Source: Aneurinibacillus thermoaerophilus
Lineage (GTDB): Bacteria; Bacillota; Bacilli; Aneurinibacillales; Aneurinibacillaceae
DNA: 64,000 nucleotides
Direction: 5' to 3'
Assembly (NCBI RefSeq): GCF_900099925.1
Contig: NZ_FNDE01000009.1
Span: 1-64,000 of the forward strand
The translations under genes and the position numbers were made by a program. Positions 37,858 through 46,786 of this stretch are shown here, in pieces; position 1 is the stretch's first letter; each line of letters begins with the position of its first letter. A model generated the notes under the pieces. That model searched no databases. It saw only the letters and a list, made by a program, of their open reading frames with translations, and was not told the DNA's origin.

Positions 37858-39159
37858 TCACCCCCACAACCTATGTATCGGAATTGAAACTTCAAATACG
37901 GTTACTTCTGAAATTTGTCCTTGCACCAACCTTATCGTTCCTTCGAAGCTTTCTACCACATCTTTCACGTGTGCAAGCCCAATACCCGTAGAAGCATTGC
38001 CCTGTTCGTCATATTTCGTTGTATAGCCGGGCTTAAAAATAAACGCCTCGTCTCCGGGCATAATTCCTGTGCCCGTATCGCTTATCCGGAATACAAGACG
38101 CCTGTCCCGCTCATATGCGCGGACAGCTATCGTACCCGTCTCCTCAATCGCTTCCACCGCATTGGAAAGCAAATTGTTCAGCACAGAAAGCAACGAATAC
38201 ACATGTCTGGTCGTAAGGGACGTTTCCACTTCATTTTGGAATGAAATGTCTTTTCCCAGCATACGCGCATATTTTTGATTGGCGTTGAGAACGAGACAAA
38301 CAATTTCCGCGATGGTCAACTCTTTTACGATCTGCTCCTGCTGAATGATTTTGCTTACTCCGCTCAAAATCCGCTGCGAATCTTTTTTAATCTCATGCAC
38401 TTCTTCCGCGATGCTGAGCGCGCAGCAGGAAAGCGGCGGGTCGAGTTCAGGCAGATTTCCTTTGGCCTCCTGTTTTTTTAACTCGCGATATAAATTATAG
38501 CTGTTCCGCGTTGCTTGTTCGATGTGGCCCATTACCTTCTTAAGATATAGTGCCTCTACATGCAAGTCGCTGCTAATCATTAGCATTTTTTCAAAGCGCA
38601 ATTGTTGTTCGCGGCTTATCTCGCGCAAATGTCGCATTTGGATAATGGAAAAAAAACCTACGATAAAAAAGCTGCGTACAAATGCAAGAATAAGCAGAAA
38701 AAACGGTGGCCACGGCGGAAAAGAAAACGGAACGCCATGGGAGATAAGGATTTTACGCACGATAAGCTCCAGCATATTTCCAGAAAAATCGGCTACCACG
38801 CCGAGCGCTCCCAGCTTCAAGAGAGCTTGCAAATAATTCCAGAATCTACCCACCCAAAGTATGAGAGCAAAAAACAGGTAAAACGCAAGCGAAGGTACAT
38901 GAATAAACGCGCTTTCATATAACCGAAATCCGTCACCCAGAGCCATGAAATCAAGCCAAATACGGAATAAAACCACTGCGCTTCCCATCAATAGAGAAGC
39001 AAACAAAATCGGTATTTCACGAAACCATATCAACCAGAAAAAAAAGATACCGCTACCAAAACTAATGCGAAAATCACTGTGAAACGGCTGATATTTCAAT
39101 TCGCCCAATAACATAGTGGTCGTTACCATAATAACGATTATCAAAGCTTTGTTACGCAT
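37858..39159 (-). CDS. glnK: Sensor histidine kinase, GlnK (YcbA)-like
   Basis: 433 residues from the ATG at 39159 (GAAGGGAAG upstream). Five or six membrane helices in the first 190 residues, then a coiled DHp region with the phospho-accepting His in AEEVHEIKKDSQRIL, N box NNLLSNAVEAIEE, G1 SDTGTGI and G2 GNASTGIGLAHVKD. The order and partner match the B. subtilis GlnK/GlnL pair. The membrane-embedded sensor suggests detection of a small molecule or membrane state; glutamine is inferred from the family only. Confidence 0.83.
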   Translation of the reverse strand: MRNKALIIVIMVTTTMLLGELKYQPFHSDFRISFGSGIFFFWLIWFREIPILFASLLMGSAVVLFRIWLDFMALGDGFRLYESAFIHVPSLAFYLFFALILWVGRFWNYLQALLKLGALGVVADFSGNMLELIVRKILISHGVPFSFPPWPPFFLLILAFVRSFFIVGFFSIIQMRHLREISREQQLRFEKMLMISSDLHVEALYLKKVMGHIEQATRNSYNLYRELKKQEAKGNLPELDPPLSCCALSIAEEVHEIKKDSQRILSGVSKIIQQEQIVKELTIAEIVCLVLNANQKYARMLGKDISFQNEVETSLTTRHVYSLLSVLNNLLSNAVEAIEETGTIAVRAYERDRRLVFRISDTGTGIMPGDEAFIFKPGYTTKYDEQGNASTGIGLAHVKDVVESFEGTIRLVQGQISEVTVFEVSIPIHRLWG

Positions 39160-39256
39160 GACCGCGCTCTTCCCTTCTACAGAAAAGAAGCCCCTCAAGC
39201 AAGGGCCTCTATCATATGCATCCGCGCAGGCAGAGCCCATCTTCCATTCTCCTGCT

Positions 39257-40507
39257 TCATTGTACGACAGTTTTAATGGTTATAAGCACAAGCCCGATTA
39301 AAAAGCCGCACAGCGCACCGTTCACCCGAATCCACTGAATATCTTTCCCAATTTTTTGTTCCATCATTTGAATAAGCGTTTCGTTATCCAGCTTATCCAA
39401 GTTTTCACGAACAAGACTACCGATTTTCGAATGGTTCTGATCCACCAGCACGGCAATCTGCTGCTGTGTCCAATTTTCAAATCGAAGCATCATTTCTTTA
39501 TCCGCGCGCAATGTAGCAAGCAAACGCGAAAGGAACGGAACCGCGTATTGAGCCGAATAGGCATCGCTGCCTACGAATGCCAGCGCCTGTTCGCGTAAAT
39601 CCTGGGCAATATCCGCCAAACGTTCACGCAAACGCGCTTCTTCGATGAAACTGTCCTTCCATTGTTCGACGATGTGCAACAACTCCTCATTTTCCCGTGC
39701 TATCTCCAACTCGCGGCGTGCATAGGCCAGAATCGCTTGCCTGTTTTTGTTTTCTGGCCGGCGCAAATCATCGCTTATGCGCAGCAATAAATTTTGCAAC
39801 ACACCGCCCAATTTTTCCTCGTTGAGCATGCCGGTAAACGATTTTAAGGCAAACTGCATAAATCCGTCCAATTCAATGTTATCAAGCGCGCGCAACGCTA
39901 AGGAGCCCAGCTTATGACGCGCCTCGCTTCGTACTGTCCACTCGCCCACTTTCCCAAGCAAAAAATCAAACACTTTCTCTTCATAGCGCCCGTCCAGTAC
40001 CTTATTGATCAAGCGGCGCAATAGATCAGCCATGTTCACGCTTCTGGCATATTCCTTGAGTTTTTGCTCAATGATCGGAAACACCGGTTCTATATCAATA
40101 TTGCGAACAACCTGTTCGCTTACCGCCCTTAGCGCGCTTTTAACCTGCGGGGAAGCAAGCTCTTTTTCAAGCATATCGAGCACTTTTTCGGTAATATTCA
40201 CTTGCTTTATTTTTTCTTCGATGCTTGCTTTGTTCAGCCAGTCATTTTCCAAGGTATGAACAAGCGCATCTGTAATCCGTTTGCGGTTTCTCGGCAACAG
40301 CGCCGTATGCGGAATTTTCAGCCCCAGCGGATGGCGAAACAGCGCAGTGACCGCGAACCAGTCCGCCAGGCCGCCAACTAGTCCCGCCTCAAATCCACCT
40401 TGTAAAATTCTGGACCAAAGCGCGTCCGGAAACGGCAACGTAGCAGCGAAGCCGGCTGCCATCACGCCGAGTGAAACACTTGCGATATGTTTTGCTTCTC
40501 CTGACAT
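39257..40507 (-). CDS. DUF445 family membrane protein
   Basis: 416 residues. DUF445 marks: a first helix region ASVSLGVMAAGFAATLPFPD, GLVGGLADWFAVTALFRHPLG near residue 40 (diagnostic), HTALLPRNRKRI, then long amphipathic helices, and a final membrane helix (NGALCGFLIGLVLITIKTVV). The QWIRVNGALCG ending is the other fingerprint. Function is unknown; relatives such as YheB have been tied to the cell envelope. It is upstream of the GlnK/GlnL-like pair in the same direction. Confidence 0.9.
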   Translation of the reverse strand: MSGEAKHIASVSLGVMAAGFAATLPFPDALWSRILQGGFEAGLVGGLADWFAVTALFRHPLGLKIPHTALLPRNRKRITDALVHTLENDWLNKASIEEKIKQVNITEKVLDMLEKELASPQVKSALRAVSEQVVRNIDIEPVFPIIEQKLKEYARSVNMADLLRRLINKVLDGRYEEKVFDFLLGKVGEWTVRSEARHKLGSLALRALDNIELDGFMQFALKSFTGMLNEEKLGGVLQNLLLRISDDLRRPENKNRQAILAYARRELEIARENEELLHIVEQWKDSFIEEARLRERLADIAQDLREQALAFVGSDAYSAQYAVPFLSRLLATLRADKEMMLRFENWTQQQIAVLVDQNHSKIGSLVRENLDKLDNETLIQMMEQKIGKDIQWIRVNGALCGFLIGLVLITIKTVVQ

Positions 40508-40630
40508 TCATCTTCCCTCTTTACTGTTTTACTGGCAGTTTTCATATCAAGCTTACCACAAACGGCACACAAGCTTACAACAATTTTCTCTATGGGCATG
40601 AACGGAATGATGGCTAAAGTGTTTCTTACA

Positions 40631-40674
40631 CATGAAAAAAGCCGACTTCGCTCTATTGAGCGAAATCAGCCAGT
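40631..40674 (-). terminator. Terminator of fadH
   Basis: TTCGCTC/GAGCGAA core stem extended by imperfect GCTGA/TCGGC pairing, followed on the reverse strand by CTTTTTTCATG. It lies directly after the fadH stop. Confidence 0.75.
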
Positions 40675-40679
40675 TATAC

Positions 40680-41447
40680 CTAAAACGGAGGGCGGTTCAA
40701 CCACTGGCCGCCATCCATCGTGATACATTCACCATTTATATATTCTGCTTCCGGTGACAAAAGAAAATACGCAAGATTCGCAATTTCCTCTGGCTGTCCC
40801 AGACGTCTGAGCGGTACGCTTTCCAGTGTTCTGCGCGCAGCTTCTTCCGATTCCCACAGTCGCGCTGCACCCCCGGTATTGTCAATCGGTCCCGGCGCAA
40901 TCGCATTGACACGAATGCCATACTTTTTGCCCCATTCGACAGCAAGCGTTCTTGTCATAGCCATAACTCCTGCTTTGGCCGAAGCTGAATGGATAACACC
41001 TTCCCCCGCCAGCCAGGCGTACGTGGCCAACATGTTTAGAATACTACCTTTATGTCCGGTAGCAATCCATTCTTTGCCGACCGCCTGCGAACAATACCAT
41101 GTTCCATTAAGTACAATATTAATTACCGCATTCCAACCGTTAATCGAAAGCTCCTCGGCCGGACAAATAAAATTTCCTGCGGCGTTATTCACAAGAAAAT
41201 CGATTTTGCCGAATGTCTGTTTTGTTTCATCCACCATGCGTTGGACGTCTTCCGGATTGCGCACATCCATCTGCACACATAACACTTGTCCATCCGTCTG
41301 CTCAATTTCCTGCCTCGTTTTTTCCAAATTGTCTGCATTGCGCCCTGTAATGACGACAAACGCCCCTTTCTTCGCAAATTTCTTTGCCATCGCCTTCCCC
41401 ATCCCGCTGGAACCTCCGGTAACGATCGCTACTTTCCTGTTCATCAT
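40680..41447 (-). CDS. fadH: 2,4-dienoyl-CoA reductase-like SDR (FadH)
   Basis: 255 residues. SDR motifs: TGGSSGMGKAMA (NADP binding, TGxxxGxG), NNAAGNF, and a catalytic region ending with GPIDNTGG. The active-site Tyr-x-x-x-Lys is atypical: the IHSASAKAGV segment has Ser instead of Tyr, as in 2,4-dienoyl-CoA reductases (FabI-like families also vary here). B. subtilis FadH is the closest named relative and reduces dienoyl-CoA from polyunsaturated fatty acid breakdown. An AAATGA/TCATTT inverted repeat lies upstream. Confidence 0.85.
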   Translation of the reverse strand: MMNRKVAIVTGGSSGMGKAMAKKFAKKGAFVVITGRNADNLEKTRQEIEQTDGQVLCVQMDVRNPEDVQRMVDETKQTFGKIDFLVNNAAGNFICPAEELSINGWNAVINIVLNGTWYCSQAVGKEWIATGHKGSILNMLATYAWLAGEGVIHSASAKAGVMAMTRTLAVEWGKKYGIRVNAIAPGPIDNTGGAARLWESEEAARRTLESVPLRRLGQPEEIANLAYFLLSPEAEYINGECITMDGGQWLNRPPF

Positions 41448-41503
41448 TTCCCTCCCTATTTTTTAGAATTATATTAATTTTATACTGAAATGAACAAAAA
41501 TGA

Positions 41504-41523
41504 AAATGAATAAACAATCATTT
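41504..41523. promoter_or_regulatory. Inverted repeat upstream of fadH, possible operator
   Basis: AAATGA and TCATTT arms separated by eight bases, 57 bases upstream of fadH. It recalls the ATGA/TCAT half sites of B. subtilis FadR boxes, but the spacing is larger (eight against four). Assignment is weak. Confidence 0.22.
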
Positions 41524-41536
41524 AATGTATGATATT

Positions 41537-41573
41537 AAAAACCTTCCCAGCAACCATTTGGCCGGGAAGGTTT
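41537..41573 (-). terminator. Terminator of the 41.6-kb small protein gene
   Basis: Stem AAACCTTCCC/GGGAAGGTTT with a 16-base loop, followed on the reverse strand by TTTAATATC. It lies four bases after the stop at 41577. Confidence 0.7.
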
Positions 41574-41576
41574 CCT

Positions 41577-41948
41577 TTACTGTATTCCACCGTTCTTTTC
41601 TACAATTTGAAGTGCCGAATGATGTTTTTCCTCTTCAACTACTATAGTCAACAGTATATCACGTCCTATTGTATCGTCCTGTCCTCCATCGCTCATTCCG
41701 CTGGCACCTACATCTGCTGCCAATAACACCCCTGCATCTCGGTTCGAAACATCAGCGCCTAACGTTACATCAGCCAGCGAAGACATATTACCAGTAATTG
41801 GATTCATGATACGCCCTACTCCATCTCCAGGAAACCGGGAAATACGGTCGATTTGCATATCTACCACACCAAGCGTCTGTAACTCTGATGCCGCTTTTTC
41901 AGCTTCTTCCGGACTTTTAAAATATGCAAGTATGTTCTTTTCGCCCAT
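41577..41948 (-). CDS. Conserved hypothetical protein, unknown function
   Basis: 123 residues from ATG 41948 (AAGGAGGG seven bases upstream; the ATG at 41954 touches that site and is less likely). The start NILAYFKSPEEAEKAASEL followed by GVVDMQIDRIS suggests an ACT-like or GSP17M-like sheet-helix fold. The middle is Gly/Asp-rich and low in order (GASGMSDGGQDDT), and the end returns to a strand (ILLTIVVEEEKHHSALQIV). I do not recognise a named family. Such proteins are common near stress genes in Bacillales. It is monocistronic. Confidence 0.65.
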   Translation of the reverse strand: MGEKNILAYFKSPEEAEKAASELQTLGVVDMQIDRISRFPGDGVGRIMNPITGNMSSLADVTLGADVSNRDAGVLLAADVGASGMSDGGQDDTIGRDILLTIVVEEEKHHSALQIVEKNGGIQ

Positions 41949-41980
41949 TTTCATCCCTCCTTGTCATTCCCCTATATTTT

Positions 41981-43174
41981 TTAATAAATACCCATTTTTT
42001 TATGCAAGTGAATTCTCCGTTCCTCTTCTCTCCTTCTTGGCTCCCGCACCGGTAGAAGCATCAATAGAAATCCGACAAGTACGATGAAGCCAGAGATGCC
42101 AAACGGAGCTTGCGGGAAGAGCTTATGGCCAAGCACCCCGGATAAAATCGGAGCTACTCCCGCTCCTAGCCAACGCACAAAATTGTAAACTCCTGACGTT
42201 ATGCTGCGCTCATACGGCGAAGATTCCATCACATGAGTCGTAAACAGGGCGTTGTTTAATCCTGAGAAAAGACCGGACAGTATGACCAATACGATTTGCA
42301 ACCACGTTAGTTTAACAAAATACAGAGCGAACAAAAACAAAGAGAAAAGCAACAATCCCCAGCGCAAAAGTTTTTTTACATCATACTTTTTTTCCAGCTT
42401 GTGTGATAAAACAGCCGAACCATAGGCAAGGCAAAGTCCCCAACCGAAAAAAATGAGCCCCAATTGAATAGTGGGTAAATTCATCACCAGCGGCGAATAC
42501 GCCAACACAGTGAAAAATCCGTAGTTATAAAACATACCTGCAAGCGCTCCGCGCAAAAACGGTGAATAGGAGAACAGGTGCCCCATTTCTTTGAATCCTG
42601 CCGTTTTTCTTTTTGGTCGCTGCCCAGGTACCTTAACAAAGAAACACACCAAAATAAAGGCAATAAAAATGAGTAAACCTGTGGAAATAAACGGATAACG
42701 CCACGTATAGCCGCCCAAAATACCACCAACCAAGGGACCACCGGCCATTCCCAAGCCAATGGCCGCTTCATACAATCCAACTGCTGAACTTACCTCTTTC
42801 GACAGGGCAATCAACAAGGTCATCGCCGTGGCAAAAAAGAAAGAGTTGCCAAGACCCCAGCCGGCCCGAAAGCTTGACAGTTCAGCAATCGTATTGGAAA
42901 ATCCGCACAGCAAAGCAAAAATAGTAACAATGATAAGACCGGCTACCATCATCGGCTTATCTCCGAATTTCCCGGCCAGCAAACCCGCAGGCAACATCAT
43001 AATCGCCATTGTAAAAATATAAGACGTAAACAGCATTTCAACTTGCCAGTGCGTAGCCCCGATTTGCTCAGCGATCGAAGGCAGAATCGGATCCACCACC
43101 CCAATTCCCATAAATGCGAGAAATGTGGCAAACATGGTAATGATTCTTGCCCTTCGTCTTTTGTTTTCCATCAT
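41981..43174 (-). CDS. MFS transporter (DHA1-type efflux)
   Basis: 397 residues with 12 membrane helices. MFS motif A appears as GLLAGKFGDKPMM after helix 2, and motif C region as AIGLGMAGGPLVGGILGG in helix 5, which points to drug:H+ antiporters. The substrate cannot be read. A PadR regulator gene is divergently transcribed 213 bases away, the usual arrangement for self-controlled efflux. Confidence 0.87.
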   Translation of the reverse strand: MMENKRRRARIITMFATFLAFMGIGVVDPILPSIAEQIGATHWQVEMLFTSYIFTMAIMMLPAGLLAGKFGDKPMMVAGLIIVTIFALLCGFSNTIAELSSFRAGWGLGNSFFFATAMTLLIALSKEVSSAVGLYEAAIGLGMAGGPLVGGILGGYTWRYPFISTGLLIFIAFILVCFFVKVPGQRPKRKTAGFKEMGHLFSYSPFLRGALAGMFYNYGFFTVLAYSPLVMNLPTIQLGLIFFGWGLCLAYGSAVLSHKLEKKYDVKKLLRWGLLLFSLFLFALYFVKLTWLQIVLVILSGLFSGLNNALFTTHVMESSPYERSITSGVYNFVRWLGAGVAPILSGVLGHKLFPQAPFGISGFIVLVGFLLMLLPVREPRRREEERRIHLHKKMGIY

Positions 43175-43270
43175 CCTCTCACTCCTTTATGTTATTCTTT
43201 CACACAACGCAATCCCCTGGCGATGCGTAGCAAAGCAGCTTACCAACAGCCGCTTTGAAAAGCAATTTAT

Positions 43271-43297
43271 ATGTCATTTTTTATATATAAAAGACAT
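43271..43297. promoter_or_regulatory. Inverted repeat in the MFS-padR intergenic region
   Basis: ATGTCATTTT and AAAAGACAT arms flank an AT-rich centre. PadR operators often contain ATGT/ACAT half sites. It lies between the divergent MFS and padR genes and could be the operator for both. Confidence 0.35.
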
Positions 43298-43387
43298 GAA
43301 ACAGTATACTGCCATCTATTTGCAGACGTCAATATTTATATATATAATTTTTTACATATATTCTGACCATAAACCGGAGGGAACCAT

Positions 43388-43966
43388 ATGAACGCTTTAG
43401 GATATGCTTTGCTTGGTATGCTGATGCGCAAGCCTTGTTCTGGATATGAGCTAACCCAGTTGCTCGAAGTATTCTGGCGGGCAAAACACAGCCAGGTGTA
43501 TCCTCTGCTGGCCAAACTGGAGCAAGAACAATATGTTACATTTGAACATGTTGAACAAACAGGAAAACCGGATAAGAAGATTTACTCAATTACCGATAAG
43601 GGAAAAAAATTGCTGCAAAAGTGGATTGCTCAAACACCGGCCGCTCCAGTGATACGGGATGAATTTTTGATTAAGGTATATTCCATCTGGCTGACAGATA
43701 AAAATACGGCGAAAAAGCTGTTTTGGGAACGTATTTCAACATTTGAAGAAAAAGTTACACACCGCAAAGAAGAAATCAAAAAAATGGAGGAAGAGTACGG
43801 GGAAACCATTACAAATTTTACATCCCGCCACTTTGGGCGGTATCTATTATTTAAACGAAAGCTAAGACAGGAAGAAGAAGAGATTATCTGGTGCCGCTGG
43901 GTGCTCGATCTGCTGGATAAAGCGAATGAGGACTCTGAGACATCCATAGAAGGAAAAAGGGAGTAA
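43388..43966 (+). CDS. PadR-family transcriptional regulator
   Basis: 192 residues. The N-terminal winged helix begins NALGYALLGMLMRKPCSGYE, then AKHSQVYPLLAKLEQEQYV and KKIYSITDKGKKLL; the C-terminal half is the helical Vir_act_alpha_C dimerisation domain. It has CCGGAGGGAA upstream of the ATG. PadR proteins usually repress a divergent efflux or detoxification gene and release on ligand binding. Here the intact MFS gene at 41981-43174 is the likely target, and a broken MFS gene follows downstream. Confidence 0.92.
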   Translation: MNALGYALLGMLMRKPCSGYELTQLLEVFWRAKHSQVYPLLAKLEQEQYVTFEHVEQTGKPDKKIYSITDKGKKLLQKWIAQTPAAPVIRDEFLIKVYSIWLTDKNTAKKLFWERISTFEEKVTHRKEEIKKMEEEYGETITNFTSRHFGRYLLFKRKLRQEEEEIIWCRWVLDLLDKANEDSETSIEGKRE

Positions 43967-43972
43967 ACACAA

Positions 43973-44006
43973 AAAGGGAGGCGTTCGCAAAAACACGTCT
44001 CCCCAT
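43973..44006 (+). terminator. Hairpin after padR
   Basis: GGGAGGCG/CGTCTCCC stem (one mismatch) with a loop of about 12 bases, followed by CATTCTTCTT. It begins just after the padR stop and may end that transcript; the tail is weak. Confidence 0.4.
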
Positions 44007-44708
44007 TCTTCTTATTTCTTCTCTTGCTATTCTTCAATCTTCCGGCGGCGCTCTTTGGGCAACGATTTTTCCCGTTCAAGTCGCATTTTCTTTTCACCTA
44101 AACAACAGGTAAAGCCGTTTCAAAAACAGCTTCAAGAAATCATAAAAAACAAAGCTTTATATCCTGTTTTCTTTACCGGAATTTGCATGATCTCATTACA
44201 AATGGTAATTGTTGGACATTTGACGATTTTTCTTACCAACACCGAATCATTATCGCCGATGCTGGCGGGACAAATCTTTTCGGTTTCGTTGTTTTTGGGA
44301 ATGGTAGGGCGGATTATTTTGGCATCGATTAGCGATTATTTTTACAGAGGAAATCGCAGGAAACCGCTTTTATTTTCTGTTCTAGCAGCTTTTGCTTCCG
44401 TATTAATCTTCACAATGAATATACATACTTTACCGCTTTGGAGTTTATTTTTGCTTAGCGGTTGGTTAGGTTTCTTCGGTATAGGTTGGTATAGCCTTTT
44501 TATCGTTGAAGTTGCTGAAAAATCATCAGAAGATTCAGTTGGTGTAACTGTCAGTTTTGCACTTACTTTAAATCAATTCGCTATCATTTCAGCCCCGCCT
44601 ATTTTTGGATTCATTGTGGATGTAAAAGGATATACCTGGGCATGGTTAAGCATAGCTTTTTTACTTCTTCTCTCAGGAATCGGGTTATTGAAAAACAAAA
44701 ATTGCTAA
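43981..44708 (+). pseudogene. Deleted MFS transporter gene
   Basis: An open frame at 43981-44112 reads RLPILLISSLAILQSSGGAL then WATIFPVQVAF, a convincing first helix of an MFS carrier, and stops. A second frame (44055-44708) continues with a linker (KPFQKQLQEII) and six membrane helices that look like the C-terminal half (TM7-12). The middle (about TM2-6) is missing and the two pieces are in different frames. No start codon with a ribosome binding site is seen for either. It follows padR directly and is most likely non-functional. Confidence 0.65.
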
Positions 44709-44861
44709 AAAGGGTTCTTACCACTAGATTATTGACAAATTAATAGGGTAACAGTCTGTGAAGCCTTAAGTCTTTGATTTTCTCGGAACACGTCTATGAA
44801 CCGCTCTGATTCGAAAATAAGCGCTCCGTCACCTTCTGCACCGCGTCCTGCGATGCATCAG

Positions 44862-44905
44862 ATTGAAGACAAACTCCCTTTCTGCAAGGGGAATTTGTCT
44901 TCAAT
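44862..44905. terminator. Strong hairpin, likely former terminator of the rsmF-like gene
   Basis: ATTGAAGACAAACTCCC pairs with GGGGAATTTGTCTTCAAT. On the reverse strand it follows the copy of the rsmF-like 3' end by about 15 bases. This is where the original terminator of that gene would lie if an element inserted at its 3' end. Confidence 0.5.
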
Positions 44906-44923
44906 CTAAATTCATACAATCAT

Positions 44924-44963
44924 ACCCAGCGCAATTCTTTGGGATAATGGTTTAACCCCATTT
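44924..44963 (-). repeat. Direct repeat copy 1 (candidate attachment site), 3' end of rsmF-like gene
   Basis: Forty bases containing CCCAGCGCAATTCTTTGGGA match 48674-48713 with three mismatches. On the reverse strand they spell HYPKELRWV and continue a few bases past; the intact gene ends HYPKGLRWV. There is no gene upstream of this copy. Confidence 0.7.
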
Positions 44964-45178
44964 ATGGCGTTCTGTACTATTGCGTTACATCCTTTTAAAT
45001 CAGGGGATTAACGTTTTTTGTTGTGTTTTGTTGCTTTAAAATGTGTTAACTTTGTTGCCATATTGTCCCCAATGCTGTCCCCATAATATTCTTGCTTTTA
45101 TTCAACTATTGATTCCCATCAGTTGCTCAAATTCTGATAAATCTTTTCATTGTTCAGGTTTACAAGCAAAGAAAATGA

Positions 45179-46246
45179 TCAACGAATGGGAATAGTTATC
45201 TCTAGTCCCTTGACTACATCTGAAGGAAGAGCATTTTGATCTTGAGTAATAGGACGTACAGTTAAAGATTTGGGTGGTTCTTGAAAAGGTTGGTAGATCG
45301 CTTTCCAACGAACGGTTTCTTTCTCCCTATCTATTTTATTTTCCTCAGCTGATGAACTAAGAAGTCCTATTTTATTTCCTTTATCATCAATTACTTCAAA
45401 AATCGTCGAAAGTGCTCCGCTTGGTTGGATCAATTGCCCCACTAATTCAGTTGAGTTGACTGAGAATGTGACCTTTTCAAGTATTACGGTCATGTCTTTA
45501 TACGTTTTTGTTAACATTGGTACAATTTGTTTATTTGAAGTGTCATTCTTCACAACTGGGAAGGAAAAAGACCAATCCCCCTTTATATCTCCAATCTGTG
45601 TAATAGCAAGATCGAACTTAAATTTGTCGGGTAATGGTTCACTTGTGCTAAAGTTAATGACGCCCACAGTATGATGGTCATCAATACGATGGCTCGCCCC
45701 GCCAGCCCCCCATTTCTCAGGTAAGTTTCCATTTATTTTTATAGCTTTTTCTTGATAAACCCTGTCAGGCAATTTATCAGGAGACTCCAGTATATATCCA
45801 ACGGAGACCTGTGAGCCGTCATAAAAGACTTCCGTGATGGTAACCGTGATATCCTTGTCAGTCGCGACTTTCTGTATATTAGTGACTAAACCTTTTTCTT
45901 GGGCCTTTTTGAGTCCGTCACCACCCACAATACTAAATACCGATTGAATTAGAGGCATCTGTTTTAGAGTTTGGGCAAAACCGGGGTATGTAACACCGAC
46001 TCCTATTACCAACACTAGCGACGCTGCGGCAGCTGTTATGAGAACGCCCGTTTTTTTGAAAATTTCCCTTCTCCCATACGCAATAGAAGTAGTTACCGAT
46101 TTTTGGAGTATGGGCCACGATTGTCTAGTTTTCAATTCTTTTTGTTCCTCTAATTTTTGAAACACACGTTTTTTGAAATTCTCAACATTTACAGTATGAT
46201 TTTCGTGATAAAGTTTAGCAGCTTTGATTTGCTTGTCCAAACTCAT
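45179..46246 (-). CDS. DUF4179-type membrane anti-sigma factor
   Basis: 355 residues. A short cytosolic N-terminal part (about 1-65) is followed by one membrane helix (GVLITAAAASLVLVIGVGV), then a long extracytoplasmic region typical of DUF4179/DUF5643 proteins (ITVTITEVFYDGSQVSVGY near residue 133; GDWSFSFPVVKN near 225). Such proteins bind and hold an ECF sigma factor at the membrane. GGGAGGAGG lies before the ATG. It overlaps the sigma gene by 32 bases. It lies within the element-like region. Confidence 0.82.
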   Translation of the reverse strand: MSLDKQIKAAKLYHENHTVNVENFKKRVFQKLEEQKELKTRQSWPILQKSVTTSIAYGRREIFKKTGVLITAAAASLVLVIGVGVTYPGFAQTLKQMPLIQSVFSIVGGDGLKKAQEKGLVTNIQKVATDKDITVTITEVFYDGSQVSVGYILESPDKLPDRVYQEKAIKINGNLPEKWGAGGASHRIDDHHTVGVINFSTSEPLPDKFKFDLAITQIGDIKGDWSFSFPVVKNDTSNKQIVPMLTKTYKDMTVILEKVTFSVNSTELVGQLIQPSGALSTIFEVIDDKGNKIGLLSSSAEENKIDREKETVRWKAIYQPFQEPPKSLTVRPITQDQNALPSDVVKGLEITIPIR

Positions 46247-46751
46247 GATATTCCTCCTCCCATACTTTTCTTAATCGTTCTCTGCCTCGTGCTAGTCTAG
46301 ACTTCACTGTTCCTTCATTTATCCCAAGTATTTCGGAAATTTGTTTTAACGATAACTCTTCAAAGTAATACAGAATTATGGGGGTACGATAAGGTTCCAG
46401 AAGTTTTAGAACAACCTCGTACATTTTTTGATTAGACTCCATTGCTAAAAAGGTATCTTCCGAGCTAATATCAGCACGCTCAGGCAATAGTGCGGATATG
46501 ATTTCCCTCCACCCTTTCCTTTGTGCCATTCTACACTCGTTAATGACAATTTTAGCAAGCCAAGGGAATGGGTCATGCTCTTCCTTGAATTGATCCATTT
46601 TTTCGTACACCTTAACAAAAGCATCCTGTACCTTATCCTCTGCTGTTCCCCACTCACGAACGTATGTATACGCAAGGCGAACTAAACGCTGAGTGTACAA
46701 ATCCATCCATGTTTCTAGTCGTTTTTCACGCTCCAATTTTATCCTCACCAT
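46215..46751 (-). CDS. ECF RNA polymerase sigma factor
   Basis: 178 residues from the ATG at 46751 (AGGTG upstream; the frame is open to 46913 but that part is not family-like). Region 2 reads LVRLAYTYVREWGTAEDKVQ then DAFVKVYEKM; region 4 reads LSLKQISEILGINEGTVKSR with LARGRERLRK. It lacks other domains. It overlaps the anti-sigma gene, the normal coupled arrangement. A GGAACC box about 40 bases upstream on the reverse strand may be an ECF -35 element for self-activation. Confidence 0.88.
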   Translation of the reverse strand: MVRIKLEREKRLETWMDLYTQRLVRLAYTYVREWGTAEDKVQDAFVKVYEKMDQFKEEHDPFPWLAKIVINECRMAQRKGWREIISALLPERADISSEDTFLAMESNQKMYEVVLKLLEPYRTPIILYYFEELSLKQISEILGINEGTVKSRLARGRERLRKVWEEEYHEFGQANQSC

Positions 46752-46786
46752 CCTTTCACCTGTATTATGCAAAAAAGCAGAAATAG

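Larger units (their letters stand above)
44709..45178. other. 470 bases without an intact gene
   Basis: It contains an open stretch on the reverse strand encoding SDASQDAVQKVTERLFSNQS then stop (about 44,795-44,861; origin not recognised), a strong hairpin (44862-44905), a copy of the rsmF-like 3' end (about 44921-44963) and a reverse-strand fragment GDSIGDNMATKLTHFKATKH (about 45,010-45,082) that may be an integrase tail. Confidence 0.5.

Noticed and set aside
44867-44900. Hairpin sharing ACAAACTCCCT with the one at 6908-6946 as a dispersed repeat family
   Set aside because: The shared part is about 11 bases in a stem arm; loops and flanks differ, so independent terminators are as likely.
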